From positions 186,001 to 250,000 of the forward strand of contig NZ_VXLC01000001.1 in NCBI RefSeq assembly GCF_008704205.1: a stretch of 64,000 nucleotides of DNA, in the 5' to 3' direction. Source of the DNA: Nocardia colli (lineage in GTDB: Bacteria > Actinomycetota > Actinomycetes > Mycobacteriales > Mycobacteriaceae). Shown piece after piece: positions 18,198 through 26,983 of this stretch. The position numbers were made by a program, and so were the translations under genes. The notes below the pieces were generated by a model. It was not told the DNA's origin and ran no database searches. It saw only the letters and a program-made list of their open reading frames with translations. Every line of letters begins with the position of its first letter. Position 1 is the first letter of the stretch.

Positions 18198-18935
18198 CTG
18201 TCCACCGATGACCTTGTCGACGTCGGCGAGCTCGCCGACCGACCGGCGGCGGTGCGCACCGGCCGAACGGATGGCCGCAAACGCCGTTGGCGCCAGCACA
18301 AGATCGACCGCCGTGAGGAACTCGTCGACGGCACGCTCGCCGCTGTCCGAGCCCGTGGCTCCAACGCCGGGATGGACGAGATCGCCGCCGAGATCGGCGT
18401 CTCCAAAACCGTCCTCTACCGGTACTTCTCCGATAAGAACGACCTGGTCCACGCGACCATGCAGCGGTTCATCGAGACCACCCTGATGCCCCGGGTCTAC
18501 GGCGCGATCAGCCTGGACGCGGACGAATATCAGCTGGTCCGCTCGGCGCTGGCCGAATATGTCGGCACGGTCGACGAGGACCCCGAGGTCTATCGCTTCA
18601 TCATGGGCAACGGCTCGGCCGACCAGTCCTCGCTGGCCGAATTCGAGAAGCTGTTCGCCGAGGTGGTGGCCGCGGTCATCATCGACCGCGCGACCGAGAA
18701 GGGCATCCAGACCGACGGCGCCATGCTGTGGTCCTACGTCCTGGTCGGCGGAATCCAGTTGGCCACGCACTGGTGGACCACGAACAAGACCATGTCCCGT
18801 GAAGAAGTGATCGACTACCTGACCATGATGGCCTGGAGCGCGATCGACGGGATGGCGCGTGCTAACGGCTCGGCCGAGGTGTTCAACGCGCAGCCGCATG
18901 TGCTGCCCGCACCCGGCGCGAACTCGGCTAACTGA
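18198..18935 (+). CDS. TetR-family regulator (MadR-like), probable CTG start
   Basis: The recognisable TetR protein has an HTH of the form MDEIAAEIGVSKTVLYRYFSDK and a ligand-binding helical domain to residue 245. A GTG at 18252 would begin inside a basic N-terminal extension (RTGRTDGRKRRWRQHK). A perfect AAGGAG at 18186-18191 stands 6 nt ahead of CTG at 18198, and the 18 codons between CTG and GTG read in frame as plausible protein (STDDLVDVGELADRP). CTG is therefore the likelier start. The divergent DUF445 partner matches mycobacterial Rv0472c (MadR, a mycolate-desaturase regulator), an inference from memory of synteny. Confidence 0.8.
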   Translation: MSTDDLVDVGELADRPAAVRTGRTDGRKRRWRQHKIDRREELVDGTLAAVRARGSNAGMDEIAAEIGVSKTVLYRYFSDKNDLVHATMQRFIETTLMPRVYGAISLDADEYQLVRSALAEYVGTVDEDPEVYRFIMGNGSADQSSLAEFEKLFAEVVAAVIIDRATEKGIQTDGAMLWSYVLVGGIQLATHWWTTNKTMSREEVIDYLTMMAWSAIDGMARANGSAEVFNAQPHVLPAPGANSAN

Positions 18936-18953
18936 TCAATCGCCCGACTCCCC

Positions 18954-18975
18954 GGGTGCTAGCTGGGGTGCTAGC
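18954..18975. promoter_or_regulatory. direct repeat of GGGTGCTAGC upstream of ABC1 gene
   Basis: GGGTGCTAGC occurs at 18954-18963 and again at 18966-18975, a 12-bp period that would put both sites on nearly the same DNA face. It lies about 115 bp upstream of the ABC1/ADCK gene and shares its core with the element upstream of the XRE-hbhA operon. Confidence 0.45.
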
Positions 18976-19090
18976 AAAAGTGTGACGAGGGGCTCGACTT
19001 TGCCGCGCGGTTGGCTACTCTGAACCCGAGCGGTGCGCCCGAGTGGGCTGCGTCACCGCCCCGCGCACTGGCACCAATGGAGGTACCTCG

Positions 19091-20527
19091 ATGGCGAAGC
19101 AAGTACCGACCTCCCGGCTTGCTCGTGGCACCAAGCTCGGTGCCGTGGCGGCCAGCTCGGTTATCCGCACGCAACGCGCGCGCCTGTCGATGCGGGGCCG
19201 GTCCGAGGCGGTCCGCGCGAAGATGGCCGAGGAGTCCATGATTCGCACCACCGAGCAGGTGGTGATGGTGCTCGGCACCATGAAGGGCGTGGCCATGAAG
19301 CTCGGGCAGATGATGTCCGTGCTGGACATGGATCTGGTGCCGGAGGCGCACCGGGAGCGATTCCAGAAGCGGCTGGCGGTGTTGCGCAATGCCGCGCCGT
19401 CGGTGTCGTTCGAGTCGATGCGCCAGGTGATCGAGGACGATTTCGGCCAGCCGCTCGGCGCGATCTTCGCCGAATTCGAGGCCGAGCCGATCGCGGCCGC
19501 CTCCATCGGGCAGGTCTACCGGGGCACGCTGCACGACGGTCGGCGGGTCGCGGTCAAGGTGCAGTACCCGGGCATCGACGCCGCGGTGCGCGCGGATCTG
19601 AAGAACCTGGCCATGTTTCGCCGGGTGCTGCAATCGGCGATGCCCTGGGTGACCCCCGCCGTGCTGGACGAGCTGCGGCTCAACATGGAAAGCGAACTCG
19701 ACTACCAGGCCGAGGCCAACACCCAGCTACAGATCGCCGAGCTCTACGCCGGGCATCCGTTCATCGTGGTGCCCCGGTCGATGCCCGAGCTGAGCACCAC
19801 CCGGGTGCTGGTCAGTGAGTACGTGCCGGGCAAGGGTTTCGAGGAGATCCGCCAGCTGCCCGACGCCGAGCGCGACCGGATCGGCGAGATCATCTATCGC
19901 TTCTACGTCGGTTCGCTGTTCACCTTCAACGAGTTCTGCGGCGACCCGCATCCGGGCAACGTGCTGCTCGCCGACGACGGCAAGGTCGCCTTCCTCGACT
20001 TCGGGCTGTTCAACCGGATGGATCCGGACCACGTGCAGTTCGAGCTGACCTGCCTGCGCGCGGCCGCCGAGGACCGCGCGGAAGACCTGCGCGAGTTGAT
20101 GATCCAGCGCGGCGTGATCGATTCGCCGGAGGAGATCGGCGCCGAGGAGTGCCTGGAGTACGTGCTGGCCGCGTCCGAATGGTGTCTGATCGACGAGGAT
20201 CTGACCATCACTCCCGAACTGGCCAGCGGCGCGTTCCTGCTCGCGGTCGACCCGCGGGCCAGCGAATTCACCGGCATGAAGCAGCAGAACCTGCCGCCGG
20301 AGCACCTGTTCTCCCGCCGCGCCGACTTCCTCACCTTCGGCATGCTCGGTCAGCTCGGCTGCACCGCGAACTGGCATCAGATCTCCCGCGAATGGCTCTA
20401 CAGCGAGCCGCCCGTCACCGAGCTCGGCAAGGTCCACCACGCGTGGCTGGCCGAGCATCCGCCCGTCGCGCCGAAGAAGCCGCGCGTGCGGGCCAAGAAG
20501 GTCCCCAAACCGAGCACCGAAGCGTAA
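19091..20527 (+). CDS. ABC1/ADCK (UbiB) family kinase-like protein
   Basis: A 478-residue atypical kinase-like protein. The family marker K-x-G-Q is at residues 70-73 (KLGQMMS), followed by a glycine-poor loop (AAASIGQVYRG), VKVQYPG with the ATP-binding Lys, an E-x-D motif in ESELDYQAEA, CGDPHPGN (catalytic loop) and LDFG (metal binding). Relatives support quinone or lipid metabolism in bacteria and mitochondria. A Lys/Arg-rich C-terminal tail follows. The ATG at 19091 has a GGAGG site 8 bp upstream. The next gene starts 18 bp downstream. Confidence 0.88.
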   Translation: MAKQVPTSRLARGTKLGAVAASSVIRTQRARLSMRGRSEAVRAKMAEESMIRTTEQVVMVLGTMKGVAMKLGQMMSVLDMDLVPEAHRERFQKRLAVLRNAAPSVSFESMRQVIEDDFGQPLGAIFAEFEAEPIAAASIGQVYRGTLHDGRRVAVKVQYPGIDAAVRADLKNLAMFRRVLQSAMPWVTPAVLDELRLNMESELDYQAEANTQLQIAELYAGHPFIVVPRSMPELSTTRVLVSEYVPGKGFEEIRQLPDAERDRIGEIIYRFYVGSLFTFNEFCGDPHPGNVLLADDGKVAFLDFGLFNRMDPDHVQFELTCLRAAAEDRAEDLRELMIQRGVIDSPEEIGAEECLEYVLAASEWCLIDEDLTITPELASGAFLLAVDPRASEFTGMKQQNLPPEHLFSRRADFLTFGMLGQLGCTANWHQISREWLYSEPPVTELGKVHHAWLAEHPPVAPKKPRVRAKKVPKPSTEA

Positions 20528-20545
20528 CCGCAGAAACGGAAGACC

Positions 20546-21796
20546 ATGGCAGACAATCGCGAGTTCGACCTAGTCCTTTTCGGTGCAACGGGTTTCGTCG
20601 GCAAGCTGACCGCCGAGTACCTGCTCACCGCCGCGCCGGAGTCCGCGCGGATCGCGCTGGCCGGGCGCTCGCTGGACAAGCTCACCAAGGTCCGCGCCGA
20701 GCTCGGCCCGGCCGCCGCCGACTGGGGGCTCGTGGTGGCCGACTCCACCGACGAGGCCGCGCTCGCGTCGCTCGCCGCGCGGACCAAGGTCGTGGTCACC
20801 ACGGTCGGCCCGTACCTGCGCTACGGCCTGCCGCTGGTCGCCGCCTGTGCGCAGGCGGGGACGCACTACGCCGACCTCACCGGTGAGCCGCTGTTCATCC
20901 GCGACGCGATCGACCGGTACCACGAGCAGGCGGTCGCGTCCGGCGCCAAGATCGTGAATTCGGCCGGCTACGACTCGATTCCGTCGGATCTGAGCGTGTA
21001 TCAGCTGTACAAGCGTTCGCTGGAGGACAACACCGGCGAGTTGGAGGAGACCACGCTGGTCGCGTCGCTGAAGGGTGGCATCAGCGGCGGCACCATCGAC
21101 TCCGGCCGGGCGATAATGGAGGCGATCGCCGCCGATCCGAGCAAGGGATCGGTGCTGTCGCACCCGTATTCGCTGAGCCCGGACAAGTCGATGGACCCGG
21201 CCGTCGGGCGTCAGTCGGATCAGGCGTTGTCCCGGGCCAGCACCATCGACCCGAGCCTGGACGGCTGGGTGAGCACGTTCGTGATGGCCGCGCACAACAC
21301 CAAGATCGTGCGCCGGACCAACGGCCTGCTCGGCTGGGTGTACGGCAAGAACTTCCGCTACCGCGAGGTGATGAGCGCCGGCAAGTCGCCGGCCGCACCG
21401 CTGGTGGCCGCGGGCATGGCGGGCGGCATCGTCGCGGGCCTGGCGGCCGGTGCGCTGCTGTCGCGGGTGTCGGCCGGGCGCAAGCTGCTCGATCGGGTGC
21501 TGCCCAAGCCGGGCACCGGGCCGAGCGAAAAGGCGCGCGACAGTGGGTGGTTCGCGATGAAGACGTTCACCCGCACCTCCTCGGGCGCCAAGTACGTGGC
21601 CACCTTCTCCGGCAAGGGCGATCCCGGCTACAAGGCGACCGCGGTGCTGCTCGGCGAGAGCGGCCTGTCGCTGGCCTTCGACACCGGCAAGCAGCCCGAG
21701 CTGGCCGGCATCCTCACCCCCGGCGCGGCGATGGGTGACGCGCTCACCGAGCGGCTGCGCGCGGCGGGCATGACCATCGAAGTCGCGCGAGTCTGA
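20546..21796 (+). CDS. saccharopine dehydrogenase-like / trans-acting enoyl reductase family protein
   Basis: A 416-residue protein with an N-terminal Rossmann fold (VLFGATGFVGKLTAEYLL) and the saccharopine-dehydrogenase-like signature TVGPYLRYGLPLVAAC...HYADLTGE. In mycobacteria the same family includes the trans-acting enoyl reductase of phthiocerol and phenolglycolipid assembly. Here there is no polyketide synthase nearby, so that substrate is unproven. A hydrophobic glycine/alanine-rich segment near residue 280-310 may be a membrane contact. It lies 18 bp after the ABC1 gene, so the two are probably cotranscribed, and ends at a strong hairpin. Confidence 0.85.
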   Translation: MADNREFDLVLFGATGFVGKLTAEYLLTAAPESARIALAGRSLDKLTKVRAELGPAAADWGLVVADSTDEAALASLAARTKVVVTTVGPYLRYGLPLVAACAQAGTHYADLTGEPLFIRDAIDRYHEQAVASGAKIVNSAGYDSIPSDLSVYQLYKRSLEDNTGELEETTLVASLKGGISGGTIDSGRAIMEAIAADPSKGSVLSHPYSLSPDKSMDPAVGRQSDQALSRASTIDPSLDGWVSTFVMAAHNTKIVRRTNGLLGWVYGKNFRYREVMSAGKSPAAPLVAAGMAGGIVAGLAAGALLSRVSAGRKLLDRVLPKPGTGPSEKARDSGWFAMKTFTRTSSGAKYVATFSGKGDPGYKATAVLLGESGLSLAFDTGKQPELAGILTPGAAMGDALTERLRAAGMTIEVARV

Positions 21797-21807
21797 AAGA
21801 CGTTGCG

Positions 21808-21846
21808 GCGGGCGGTATTCGGTGGTTACGACCGAATACCGCCCGC
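21808..21846. terminator. terminator hairpin after the reductase gene
   Basis: A perfect 16-bp inverted repeat (21808-21823 and 21831-21846) with a 7-nt loop begins 12 bp after the stop of the saccharopine-dehydrogenase-like gene. It ends 25 bp before the next start. Confidence 0.8.
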
Positions 21847-21871
21847 GCGCAAGAGGAACGAGGAGTACCCG

Positions 21872-22504
21872 ATGAACCTGGCGCGACGCACGATGAACCA
21901 TCCGGCGCTGGCCGCGGTGTACGAGCGGGCGTGGCGGCCCGCGCTGTTCTATCTGGCCAGCGGGCGCACGACGGAGTCGGATCGCCGCGACGCGATCAGC
22001 ACGCTGCGACTCGGCGGCGCGCAGAAGGTACTCGATATCGCTTGCGGGCCGGGCAATTTCACTCGTCACCTGAGTACCGCGTTGACCGGTGACGGCTTTG
22101 CCATCGGCCTCGATTACTCCGAACCGATGCTCGCCCGCGCGGTCGCGGACAACGCGGGCCCGCGCGTCGGATATCTGCGCGGCGATGCCCGCGTGCTGCC
22201 GTTCGCGGACGGCACCTTCGACGCGGTGTGCTGTTTCGGCGCGCTCTATCTGATCCCCGACCCGATCGGCGCGACCCGCGAAATGCTGCGCGTGCTCGCG
22301 CCCGGCGGGCGGATCGCCATCACCACCAGCTACCGGGCGGACAATCCGTTCGGCGATGTCAGCCGGGTGGTCGGCGGGTGGAGCGGGCTGCGGGTCTTCG
22401 ATACCCGGACGTTCCCCGATCTGTTCGCCGCGGCGGGCCTGGTCGATATCGAGCAGGACGTGCACCGGCTGTTGCAGTACGTGAGCGCGACCCGGCCCGA
22501 ATAA
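21872..22504 (+). CDS. class I SAM-dependent methyltransferase (Methyltransf_11 type)
   Basis: A 210-residue methyltransferase. Motif I VLDIACGPGNFTRHL, motif II GLDYSEPML, motif III GDARVLPFADGTFDAV and post-motif LRVLAPGGRIAI are all clear. The profile resembles UbiE/COQ5-like and small-molecule methyltransferases; the acceptor is not predictable. The start at 21872 follows a good AGGAG. It is on the same strand as a reductase and an ABC1 kinase-like gene but is separated from them by a terminator-type hairpin. Confidence 0.88.
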   Translation: MNLARRTMNHPALAAVYERAWRPALFYLASGRTTESDRRDAISTLRLGGAQKVLDIACGPGNFTRHLSTALTGDGFAIGLDYSEPMLARAVADNAGPRVGYLRGDARVLPFADGTFDAVCCFGALYLIPDPIGATREMLRVLAPGGRIAITTSYRADNPFGDVSRVVGGWSGLRVFDTRTFPDLFAAAGLVDIEQDVHRLLQYVSATRPE

Positions 22505-22523
22505 CCGGAATCGGAAACGATCT

Positions 22524-22563
22524 TCGTCTGGCCAGGGATAACCCCACTGGCCCAGTCAGACGA
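22524..22563. terminator. bulged hairpin between methyltransferase and serine hydrolase genes
   Basis: Arms 22524-22535 and 22547-22563 pair over 12 bp with one 5-nt bulge (TCGTCTG with CAGACGA, GCCAG with CTGGC). It lies 20 bp after the methyltransferase stop and may be a terminator or an operator for the next gene. Confidence 0.45.
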
Positions 22564-22576
22564 CCATGGAGAACCG

Positions 22577-23704
22577 GTGCGGCGATTCCTGATGAGTGCG
22601 GTTCTTGTCGGCGCAGCGGCGTTTTCTGTCCCGCCCGGCGCTGCGGTCGCCGAACCCGAGTCCCCCACAGCGCAGCTGCAAACCTATCTCGATCAGTTGG
22701 TGCAGCGCGTCGGCGTGCCCGGCGCGCAGCTGGTGGTCGCCGGGGACGGGCTGAACGCCCAACTCGACAGCGGTGTCGGTGATCTCGGCACCGGCGGCGC
22801 GTTCCCGGACAACGCCCAGGTCCGGATCGCCAGCAACACCAAGACTTTCGTGGCAACGGTCGTCTTGCAGCTGGCCGCGGAGCAGCGCATCGACCTGGAT
22901 GCCCCGGTCGAGCACTACCTTCCCGGCGTGGTCAACGGCCCGGGCGGCGACGGGAACCGGATAACCGTGCGAAATCTGTTGCAGCACACCAGCGGAATAC
23001 CCGACTACCTGGCGCGGCTGAATCTCGCCTCCGTCGCCGATCTGCGGAGCCCGCGTCCGGCAACGGAATTGATCCGCCTCGGTCTCGATCAACCCGCCGA
23101 ATTCGCCCCCGGAACCAGTACCGGCTATTCCAATACCGACTTCCTGCTGGCCGGAGAGTTGGTCCAGCGGGTCACGGGTCAGCCGGTCGGCCTGGAGGTC
23201 ACCCGCCGGATCATCCTCCCGCTCGGCCTGCGCGACACCTATTGGCCGTTGTTCCCGCTGGAGAACATCATTCGGCTACCGCACCCGCGCGGCTACCACG
23301 AATTCGACGGCACGCTGATCGACATCACCGACATCGATCCGGGCTGGGGCCTGTCCGACGGTGCCATGGTGTCCACCGGCGCCGACCTGAATCGATTCTT
23401 CATGGCCCTGCTGTCCGGCGAACTGCTCCCACCGGCCCAACTAGCCGACATGCAACACGTCGTCCCCTCCGGTGACCCCTTACGCGGCGACGATTTCGGC
23501 CTCGGCCTCTTCCACCGCACCAACGCCTGCGGCCTCGACATCTGGAGCCACGGCGGCGCCATGAACGGCTTCGTCGTCATCAACGCCGCCACCCCCGGCC
23601 GCGCGGTCACCATCAGCATGAACCAACTCCCGGACCCGATCACGACGGTGATGCATCAGGCCGACATGAGCGCCGTCGCCGATGCGGCGCTCTGCCTCGG
23701 CTGA
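22577..23704 (+). CDS. secreted serine hydrolase, beta-lactamase/DD-carboxypeptidase family
   Basis: A 375-residue class C-type serine hydrolase with a Sec signal peptide (about residues 1-25, ending GAAVA-EP). Catalytic motifs are complete: SNTK with Ser86 and Lys89, YSN at 184-186, HGG at 325-327. Members include D-alanyl-D-alanine carboxypeptidases, esterases and beta-lactam-interacting enzymes; sequence alone does not separate these. The GTG at 22577 precedes an Arg-Arg-containing N-terminus. It is one of three serine hydrolases of this fold in the window. Confidence 0.85.
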   Translation: MRRFLMSAVLVGAAAFSVPPGAAVAEPESPTAQLQTYLDQLVQRVGVPGAQLVVAGDGLNAQLDSGVGDLGTGGAFPDNAQVRIASNTKTFVATVVLQLAAEQRIDLDAPVEHYLPGVVNGPGGDGNRITVRNLLQHTSGIPDYLARLNLASVADLRSPRPATELIRLGLDQPAEFAPGTSTGYSNTDFLLAGELVQRVTGQPVGLEVTRRIILPLGLRDTYWPLFPLENIIRLPHPRGYHEFDGTLIDITDIDPGWGLSDGAMVSTGADLNRFFMALLSGELLPPAQLADMQHVVPSGDPLRGDDFGLGLFHRTNACGLDIWSHGGAMNGFVVINAATPGRAVTISMNQLPDPITTVMHQADMSAVADAALCLG

Positions 23705-23713
23705 ACAGCTGGA

Positions 23714-24280
23714 TCAGCGGCCTGCACTGCCGGTGGCGGGGCGGGCTCGGCGGAGTTCGCAGGCTGCGTGGTCGGCGTCGGGGCGGTCGTCGCCGGTGCG
23801 GGCGCAGCCTTGGGCGGTGTAGCCCTGACGGTCATAGCCTTGGCGGTCGTAGCCCCATTTGTCGTATCCGGCTCGGTCATAACCGAATCGGTCGTAGCCC
23901 CAGTCATCGAAGCCGTCGTGGTTGTAGGGGTCGTCCGGCGCACTGGGTTGCGGGAACACGGTTGTTTCCGGCGGCGTGATGATCGGCGGGGTGGTCACCG
24001 GCGGGGTGGTGGTGACCGGGGGTGTGGTCGTCACCGGCGGGGTCGTCGTCACCGGCGGTGCCGTGGTCACCGGGGGCGCCGTGGTGGCCGGCGGGACGGT
24101 CACGGGCGGTGCGGTGGTCACCGGGGCGGCGGTGGGGGTATCGGTGGGTGCGGCGGAGGTATCGGGGAAGGCAAAGGCGGGCACGATGAGCGCCGCGGGT
24201 GCGAGTACCAATGCGCCGGCCGCGGCGGATAGCAGGATTGCCTTCCGCGCTCTGTGTCCACGGGTGTTCGACTGCGACAT
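23714..24280 (-). CDS. secreted Pro/Thr-rich protein with GYDR-type repeats
   Basis: A 188-residue protein I do not recognise as a known family. A signal peptide spans about residues 1-37 (KAILLSAAAGALVLAPAA core, cleavage near AFA). A low-complexity stalk of PPVTT repeats follows (about 50-110). Next come five to six tandem repeats of the pentapeptide type (F/W/Q/A)-G-Y-D-(R/K), about residues 125-165. The tail contains two Cys. Similar DG-Y/F-D-rich repeats occur in bacterial cell-surface proteins, but no function is assigned. The ATG at 24280 begins MSQSNTRG; the open frame upstream is not signal-like. Confidence 0.7.
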   Translation of the reverse strand: MSQSNTRGHRARKAILLSAAAGALVLAPAALIVPAFAFPDTSAAPTDTPTAAPVTTAPPVTVPPATTAPPVTTAPPVTTTPPVTTTPPVTTTPPVTTPPIITPPETTVFPQPSAPDDPYNHDGFDDWGYDRFGYDRAGYDKWGYDRQGYDRQGYTAQGCARTGDDRPDADHAACELRRARPATGSAGR

Positions 24281-24432
24281 GTTCGATCTCCATCTCGACC
24301 GGAGCGCGTGCACCACGCTCCGACCGGCGTATCGGCAGAATGTCCGAATCCGATACACCGCAGTGATTTTGCGTACATATTGTTCGTGCGTGCCCCTCAT
24401 TTACGGGGCTTGAATTTACCGACGCCGAATAT

Positions 24433-25686
24433 TCATAGCCAAGACGGCTTGTTGCCGTCGCCTAGTTGATCGACGGTCGCGGAGATCTGCGCGACGAGCT
24501 GGGTCGGCCGCTGCGTGTCGGTGGTCGCCTTGCCGCTGGTCAGGATCGCACCGGACAGGCCGCGGGCCGGGTCGGCCCAGCCGTACTGGGTGGTCAGCCC
24601 GCTGCGGCCGAAGTGGGACCGGGTGTCGCGCCCGAACTTCGATCGGCGCCCGCCCAATTCGAAGCCGGCGCGGCTGACCCGCCCGGCCAGGCCCGGCAGC
24701 CACGGCGCCGGTTGTATCGCGGTGCGCAGCGTGTCGGGTCGCATGATCCGCACGCCGTCCAGTTCCCCACCGTGGGTGAGGATTTCGTAGAAGCGGGACA
24801 GTTCGGCCGCGGTGGTGACGAGATTGCCCGACGGGAGTTCCGCGGTGAGGAAGGCCCGGGTCGCGGCGTCGGAGACCGCGCCGCCCAGCCCGCCGCCGAG
24901 CGCCTTGCGCGCCAGGTATTTCGAGATGCGCGACGGTCCGGGCCCGGTCTTCACCCCGGCCACGACCCGGTCGACGTCCTGGGCCCGGACCCCGAAGTTG
25001 TTCCAGCGGAACCCCAGTGGCGTGAGTACCTGTTCGGCGAGGTGTTCGCGCATCCGTTTCCCGGTCGCCCGCTGCACCAGCAGCCGTTGAATCAGTCCGC
25101 TGGTCATCGCGTGATAAATACGGAACCGGCCCGGCGGCCAACTGGGTACCAAATCGGCCAGACCGCGCACCGCCAATTCCTCGTCGACCACCAATTCGAA
25201 CCCTTTGTACGGCGGTGTCACGAATGGCACGCCCGCAGAATGGGTGAGCACGTGACCGATGGTGATCCGTTCCTTGCCATTGGCCGCGAATTCCGGAATG
25301 TAGCGGCACACCGGATCGTCGAACGCGAACGCGCCCTGTTCGATCAGCATGCACATGAGCGCCGCGGAAACCCCTTTCGCCGTGGAGAATCCGCAGAACG
25401 GAGTCTCCGGCGTGGCCGGCACCTTCGTCGCGTCCGCGGCGTCGCCGGGCGCGTTGCCCCAGCCGTGTCCGATGGCCCGGTTCAGCACGATCTTCCGGTT
25501 GCGCCGCACACACACCTGGATGGCCGGGGTCGTCCCGAGCCGATACCACGCCAGCACCGACTCCCACAGCGCGTCGACCGCGCCCGCCGCCAACCCGGCC
25601 GCCGCCGGATCGTCCTCGGCGCCGATCGTGGTCACCGAGTCCAGATCCTCGACCACCGTCACCAACGTGTCCGGGAGTGTGCTCAT
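24433..25686 (-). CDS. serine hydrolase, beta-lactamase/esterase family (EstB-like)
   Basis: A 417-residue penicillin-binding-protein-fold hydrolase. The S-x-x-K motif is FSTAK (Ser101, Lys104); the second motif reads YHA at 191-193 rather than Y-x-N, as in carboxylesterase-type members. A C-terminal FGRSG motif fits the third active-site strand region of this esterase group. There is no signal peptide. The gene is probably a cytoplasmic esterase or lipase (mycobacterial LipD/LipL-like). The start gives MSTLPDTLV; it is minus strand, with no same-strand gene close enough to form an operon. Confidence 0.8.
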   Translation of the reverse strand: MSTLPDTLVTVVEDLDSVTTIGAEDDPAAAGLAAGAVDALWESVLAWYRLGTTPAIQVCVRRNRKIVLNRAIGHGWGNAPGDAADATKVPATPETPFCGFSTAKGVSAALMCMLIEQGAFAFDDPVCRYIPEFAANGKERITIGHVLTHSAGVPFVTPPYKGFELVVDEELAVRGLADLVPSWPPGRFRIYHAMTSGLIQRLLVQRATGKRMREHLAEQVLTPLGFRWNNFGVRAQDVDRVVAGVKTGPGPSRISKYLARKALGGGLGGAVSDAATRAFLTAELPSGNLVTTAAELSRFYEILTHGGELDGVRIMRPDTLRTAIQPAPWLPGLAGRVSRAGFELGGRRSKFGRDTRSHFGRSGLTTQYGWADPARGLSGAILTSGKATTDTQRPTQLVAQISATVDQLGDGNKPSWL

Positions 25687-25794
25687 TTGCCCAGCATATC
25701 GACGTGCAGCTGAGATCCCGGTGAGAGAAAGGCCTTCTCGCCGTGCATTCCGGCGGACAGCGAGAAGGCGCGCGGCGGCCGGGATTTCCGCGAC

Positions 25795-26001
25795 TCAGTC
25801 CGGATCGTCGTCCTCGGGCGGGGGCTCGGCGCTGAGTTCCACCATGCGTCGTAGTATCCCCGGCGCCAGCGCGAGTTCGAATTCGTTTCCGCCGCTGTCG
25901 AAGACGTAGGTCAGGAGCGGGTCCATCTGCATCGGCGTACGCCGGACCGAGCAGCCCTCACTGACGATCACCCAGCTACCGACGGTCAACTGATCGAACA
26001 T
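25795..26001 (-). CDS. small hypothetical protein (68 aa)
   Basis: A 68-residue protein beginning MFDQLTVGSWVIVSEG. A consensus GGAGGT lies just 3 bp before the ATG on this strand, which decides the start against the longer open frame to 26061. It ends in an acidic tail (PEDDDPD). The central LTYVFDSGGNEFELALAPGILRRMVEL resembles a small actinobacterial family with strand-helix content and no known role. Neither signal peptide nor metal-binding motif is seen. Confidence 0.6.
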   Translation of the reverse strand: MFDQLTVGSWVIVSEGCSVRRTPMQMDPLLTYVFDSGGNEFELALAPGILRRMVELSAEPPPEDDDPD

Positions 26002-26088
26002 CGCACCTCCCACCCTTTGGCCTATGCCACTTCCGATATCCGCGACTATGCCATCCGTCACACTCGGGTGTCAATCCGGAAAAAGTGC

Positions 26089-26814
26089 CTATGACCTGCT
26101 GGAATATTCCTTTTGGAACATCCATTTCGCGGGCGGATGGACCATCTCGTCGAGCTGGATCACGGCGCCGCCGGCGGCGTGCAGCGTCAGCTGGTACACC
26201 AGCACGGCGGCCGGCCGGGCCAGCCCGAGGTGCCTGCGCTCGTCGGCGGTGGCGAGCCGGGCGGCGACCCGGTCGCGGAGGTAGGAAACCCGAAGGGCGG
26301 TAACCGATTCGAGGTAGCGCAGCGTGCCGCCGGCCAGCCGCTCGGCGCGCAGCAGCCGCGGCGCGAGCTCGGCGAGTTCGCTGCCGAACCAGGACGTGGC
26401 CAGCTCGCCCGCGCGAGTTTCGTTGCCGGTCAACCGTTTCCGCATGAGTACCGCGCTCCCCCGTGGCACCCCGAGCGTTTCGGCGACATGATCGGGCGCG
26501 GTGACGACCGCGGCCTCGAGCACCGTCTCGGTCGCGCCCTCCGCGTAGGCCGAGCCATAGTGCGGCGCCCGCTCACGCACGACCGGACCGTCGGACACAT
26601 AGGTTCCGGACCCACGCCGCGATTCCACAATTCCCTGCTGCCGCAACGTATTCAGCGCTTTTGCCGCGGTCGGCCGAGCAACTTTCCAGTGCGCGGCGAG
26701 TTCGCGCTCGGACGGAACCTCGGCGCCGGGCGCGAGTTCACCGCGCTCGATTCGATCGCGCAGGTACCCCGAAATCCGTAGGTACTTCGGCAGTACTTCG
26801 TCGAATTCGGGCAC
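26089..26814 (-). CDS. GntR-family regulator (HutC/UTRA type)
   Basis: A 241-residue regulator: GntR winged helix at about residues 8-75 (YLRISGYLRDRIERGELAPGAEVPSERELA, seen in parts, then RRGSGTYVS) and a UTRA ligand-binding domain to the C-terminus. The GTG at 26814 was chosen because AAAGG stands 8 bp ahead of it; an ATG at 26835 is in frame but lacks a site. Effector and targets are unknown. The closest candidate targets are the 68-residue gene 87 bp downstream and the divergent T7SS-like triad. Confidence 0.8.
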   Translation of the reverse strand: MPEFDEVLPKYLRISGYLRDRIERGELAPGAEVPSERELAAHWKVARPTAAKALNTLRQQGIVESRRGSGTYVSDGPVVRERAPHYGSAYAEGATETVLEAAVVTAPDHVAETLGVPRGSAVLMRKRLTGNETRAGELATSWFGSELAELAPRLLRAERLAGGTLRYLESVTALRVSYLRDRVAARLATADERRHLGLARPAAVLVYQLTLHAAGGAVIQLDEMVHPPAKWMFQKEYSSRS

Positions 26815-26983
26815 CGGTCGCCTTTCTGCGCACACCGCCTCAGGCCACTGGCGAGTCTAACAATCGTGCCCCACATCACAGCGGGACCGCGCGGCCAAGC
26901 AGGTCCCGGCGGGCGTTACCGCCCGGTAGAGTGCCCGATCAAGTACGGCGCTACGGAGTGGACCAACAGAGGGGGTTTCCCAG

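Noticed and set aside
20570..22465. 631-codon minus-strand frame opposite the reductase and methyltransferase
   Set aside because: It spans two well-supported plus-strand genes and the terminator between them; composition is Arg/His/Gly-rich shadow.
23920..24140. CRISPR-like regular repeats
   Set aside because: The short period comes from codons of the PPVTT protein stalk. There are no unique spacers and no cas genes.
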